Shown here: one piece after another, positions 62,832 through 64,000 of the stretch
Position numbering within the stretch: position 1 is the first letter of the stretch
Layout of the letters: each line of letters starts with the position of its first letter
Assembly (NCBI GenBank): GCA_016126655.1
Contig: CP065955.1
Location: 1,719,001-1,783,000, forward strand
Direction: 5' to 3'
DNA from: Aerococcaceae bacterium zg-1292
GTDB lineage: Bacteria > Bacillota > Bacilli > Lactobacillales > Aerococcaceae
DNA length: 64,000 nt
Notes under the pieces: model-generated
Databases searched by the model: none
Told to the model about the DNA's origin: nothing
Seen by the model: only the letters and a program-made list of their open reading frames with translations
Made by a program: the position numbers and the translations under genes

Positions 62832-64000
62832 TTAACCAATCAATGAGCCATTTGGCGCATCATCTGGCGCAAATAATAAACTTAAACCATCTTCTTTTTC
62901 AGCCGATAAAATCATCCCTTGACTAAGTAAGCCCATCATCTTACGTGGTTTTAAGTTAGCTACAATTGTTACTTTGCGTCCTACTAATGCTTTGTAGTCC
63001 GGATAATATTTTGCTATGCCTGATAAGATTTGACGGTGCCCTTTATCCCCGGCATCAAGACGAAAACGTAATAATTTATTTGAACCTTTTACGGGTTCAA
63101 CATCAATCACTTCGGCGACTTTTAATTCTGTTTGAACAAATTGGTCAAACTCTACGTGTTCTACTTCCTGATGTACTAGTTTTGTTGCCGCTGGGTCCCA
63201 ATTTGTATCATCCACAGTCAAGGTATCACTATTCGTCTGAGTGACGCCACCTTTCATTTGGTCTTGAATATATTGTACTTCAACCTCAGCATCTAGACGT
63301 GGGAAAATTGGCTCGCCTTTTTTAATCACTGTCGCATTATCCGGATATTGTCCCCACGATAACTCATGTAATGGTCGCTCAACTTCTGCTTCAATTCCTA
63401 ATTGAATCAAGATTTTCCCTGGAGCTTGTGTCATAAATGGACGTAAAATAAGCGCAGTAATCCGTAAGACTTCTGCTAAATGATACATTACCGAACGCAA
63501 TTGAGGTGTTGACGCATCATCTTTCGCCAATACCCACGGTGTCGTTTCGTCAATGTACCTATTGGCACGTGAAACAATTTTCATCGTATGGTCAAGGGCA
63601 GTATTAAAGGATAAGCTATCCATTGCTTGATGATAAGCCGTTAATTCATTATCAACATAAGCTTCAAAGGTGCGGTCGACTTCATTTTCACCAAACTCAT
63701 TGGTTGGTACGATGCCATCAAAATACTTATTCATCATCGCCACTGTACGATTAAGTAAATTACCTAAGTCATTCGCTAATTCAAAGTTTACTCGATTTAC
63801 AAAATCTTCCGGCGTAAAAATCGAATCATTGCCTTGACTCATTTCACGTAATAAGTAAAAACGTGTCGCATCTAATCCATAACGTTCAATCAATTGATGC
63901 GGATAAACAGTATTACCTTTTGATTTAGACATTTTGCCATCCTTCATCAAAAGCCAACCATGCGCATAGACTTGTTGTGGAAGCGGTAATCCTAAAGCCA
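62832..64000 (-). CDS. metG: Methionyl-tRNA synthetase, N-terminal part beyond window
   Basis: The frame is open to the window edge and covers about 389 C-terminal codons. The KMSKS motif ([25 protein letters not shown]) follows the edge segment ALGLPLPQQVYAHGWLL. The anticodon-binding helical domain is complete, and a C-terminal tRNA-binding domain (FVQTELKVAEVIDVEPVKGSNKLLRFRLDAGDKGHRQILSGIAKYYP) ends with LLSQGMILSAEKED. An internal Met at 63950 is not the start. The enzyme charges both initiator and elongator tRNA-Met. It heads the metG-tatD-rnmV-rsmA-veg series. Confidence 0.96.
   Translation of the reverse strand, partial: ALGLPLPQQVYAHGWLLMKDGKMSKSKGNTVYPHQLIERYGLDATRFYLLREMSQGNDSIFTPEDFVNRVNFELANDLGNLLNRTVAMMNKYFDGIVPTNEFGENEVDRTFEAYVDNELTAYHQAMDSLSFNTALDHTMKIVSRANRYIDETTPWVLAKDDASTPQLRSVMYHLAEVLRITALILRPFMTQAPGKILIQLGIEAEVERPLHELSWGQYPDNATVIKKGEPIFPRLDAEVEVQYIQDQMKGGVTQTNSDTLTVDDTNWDPAATKLVHQEVEHVEFDQFVQTELKVAEVIDVEPVKGSNKLLRFRLDAGDKGHRQILSGIAKYYPDYKALVGRKVTIVANLKPRKMMGLLSQGMILSAEKEDGLSLLFAPDDAPNGSLIG

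Overview
The window is a low-GC Firmicutes chromosome, most likely a Lactobacillales genome close to Aerococcaceae. The evidence is two giant YSIRK/LPxTG surface proteins, a zapA-cvpA-mutS2 cluster, a metG-tatD-rnmV-rsmA-veg cluster and a T-box leuS. The family assignment is inferred from these features and not proven. Most genes lie on the minus strand.

Layout. Positions 1-7700 hold the pepV start, rsuA, a MurJ/SpoVB-type flippase with a long acidic N-terminal tail, and leuS behind a Leu T-box. Positions 7.8-17 kb hold a small membrane protein, a membrane-anchored glucosaminidase, a hypothetical protein, a FUSC-type membrane protein, a zinc-ribbon/pseudo-beta-lactamase protein and a heterodimeric ABC exporter. 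Positions 17-26.6 kb hold an operator-controlled beta-helix protein, an NdpA-family protein, GcvH, RodA, YihY, a histidine phosphatase with a structured leader, an NCS2 purine permease and a KilA-N protein. Positions 26.9-32.8 kb hold glpK, ogt, mutS2, cvpA and zapA.

At 32.8-52.6 kb the usual rnhC/zapA neighbourhood is interrupted by about 20 kb of accessory DNA. It contains IS66-like end remnants, an HTH-ImmA/IrrE-PIN module with a palindromic operator, and two paralogous surface proteins of 2799 and 2630 aa. Their stalks carry 13 x 79-aa Rib-type repeats and 17 x 98-aa repeats respectively. rnhC resumes at 52.6 kb, followed by trhP2/trhP1, veg, rsmA, rnmV, a mobile element, tatD and the 3' part of metG.

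Two features stand out. First, a family of about 110-121 bp intergenic hairpin elements occurs in more than 20 copies. The stem sequences differ between copies but change together so that pairing is kept. Elements are nested inside one another, fill whole intercistronic gaps, and form a seven-unit array upstream of rsmA. They also create false N-terminal extensions of several genes. Second, the tatD-rnmV gap holds a tnpB gene joined to a sequence with group I intron core elements, which looks like an IStron without tnpA.

Several start codons given here were moved from the longest reading frame to an internal start with a good ribosome binding site.
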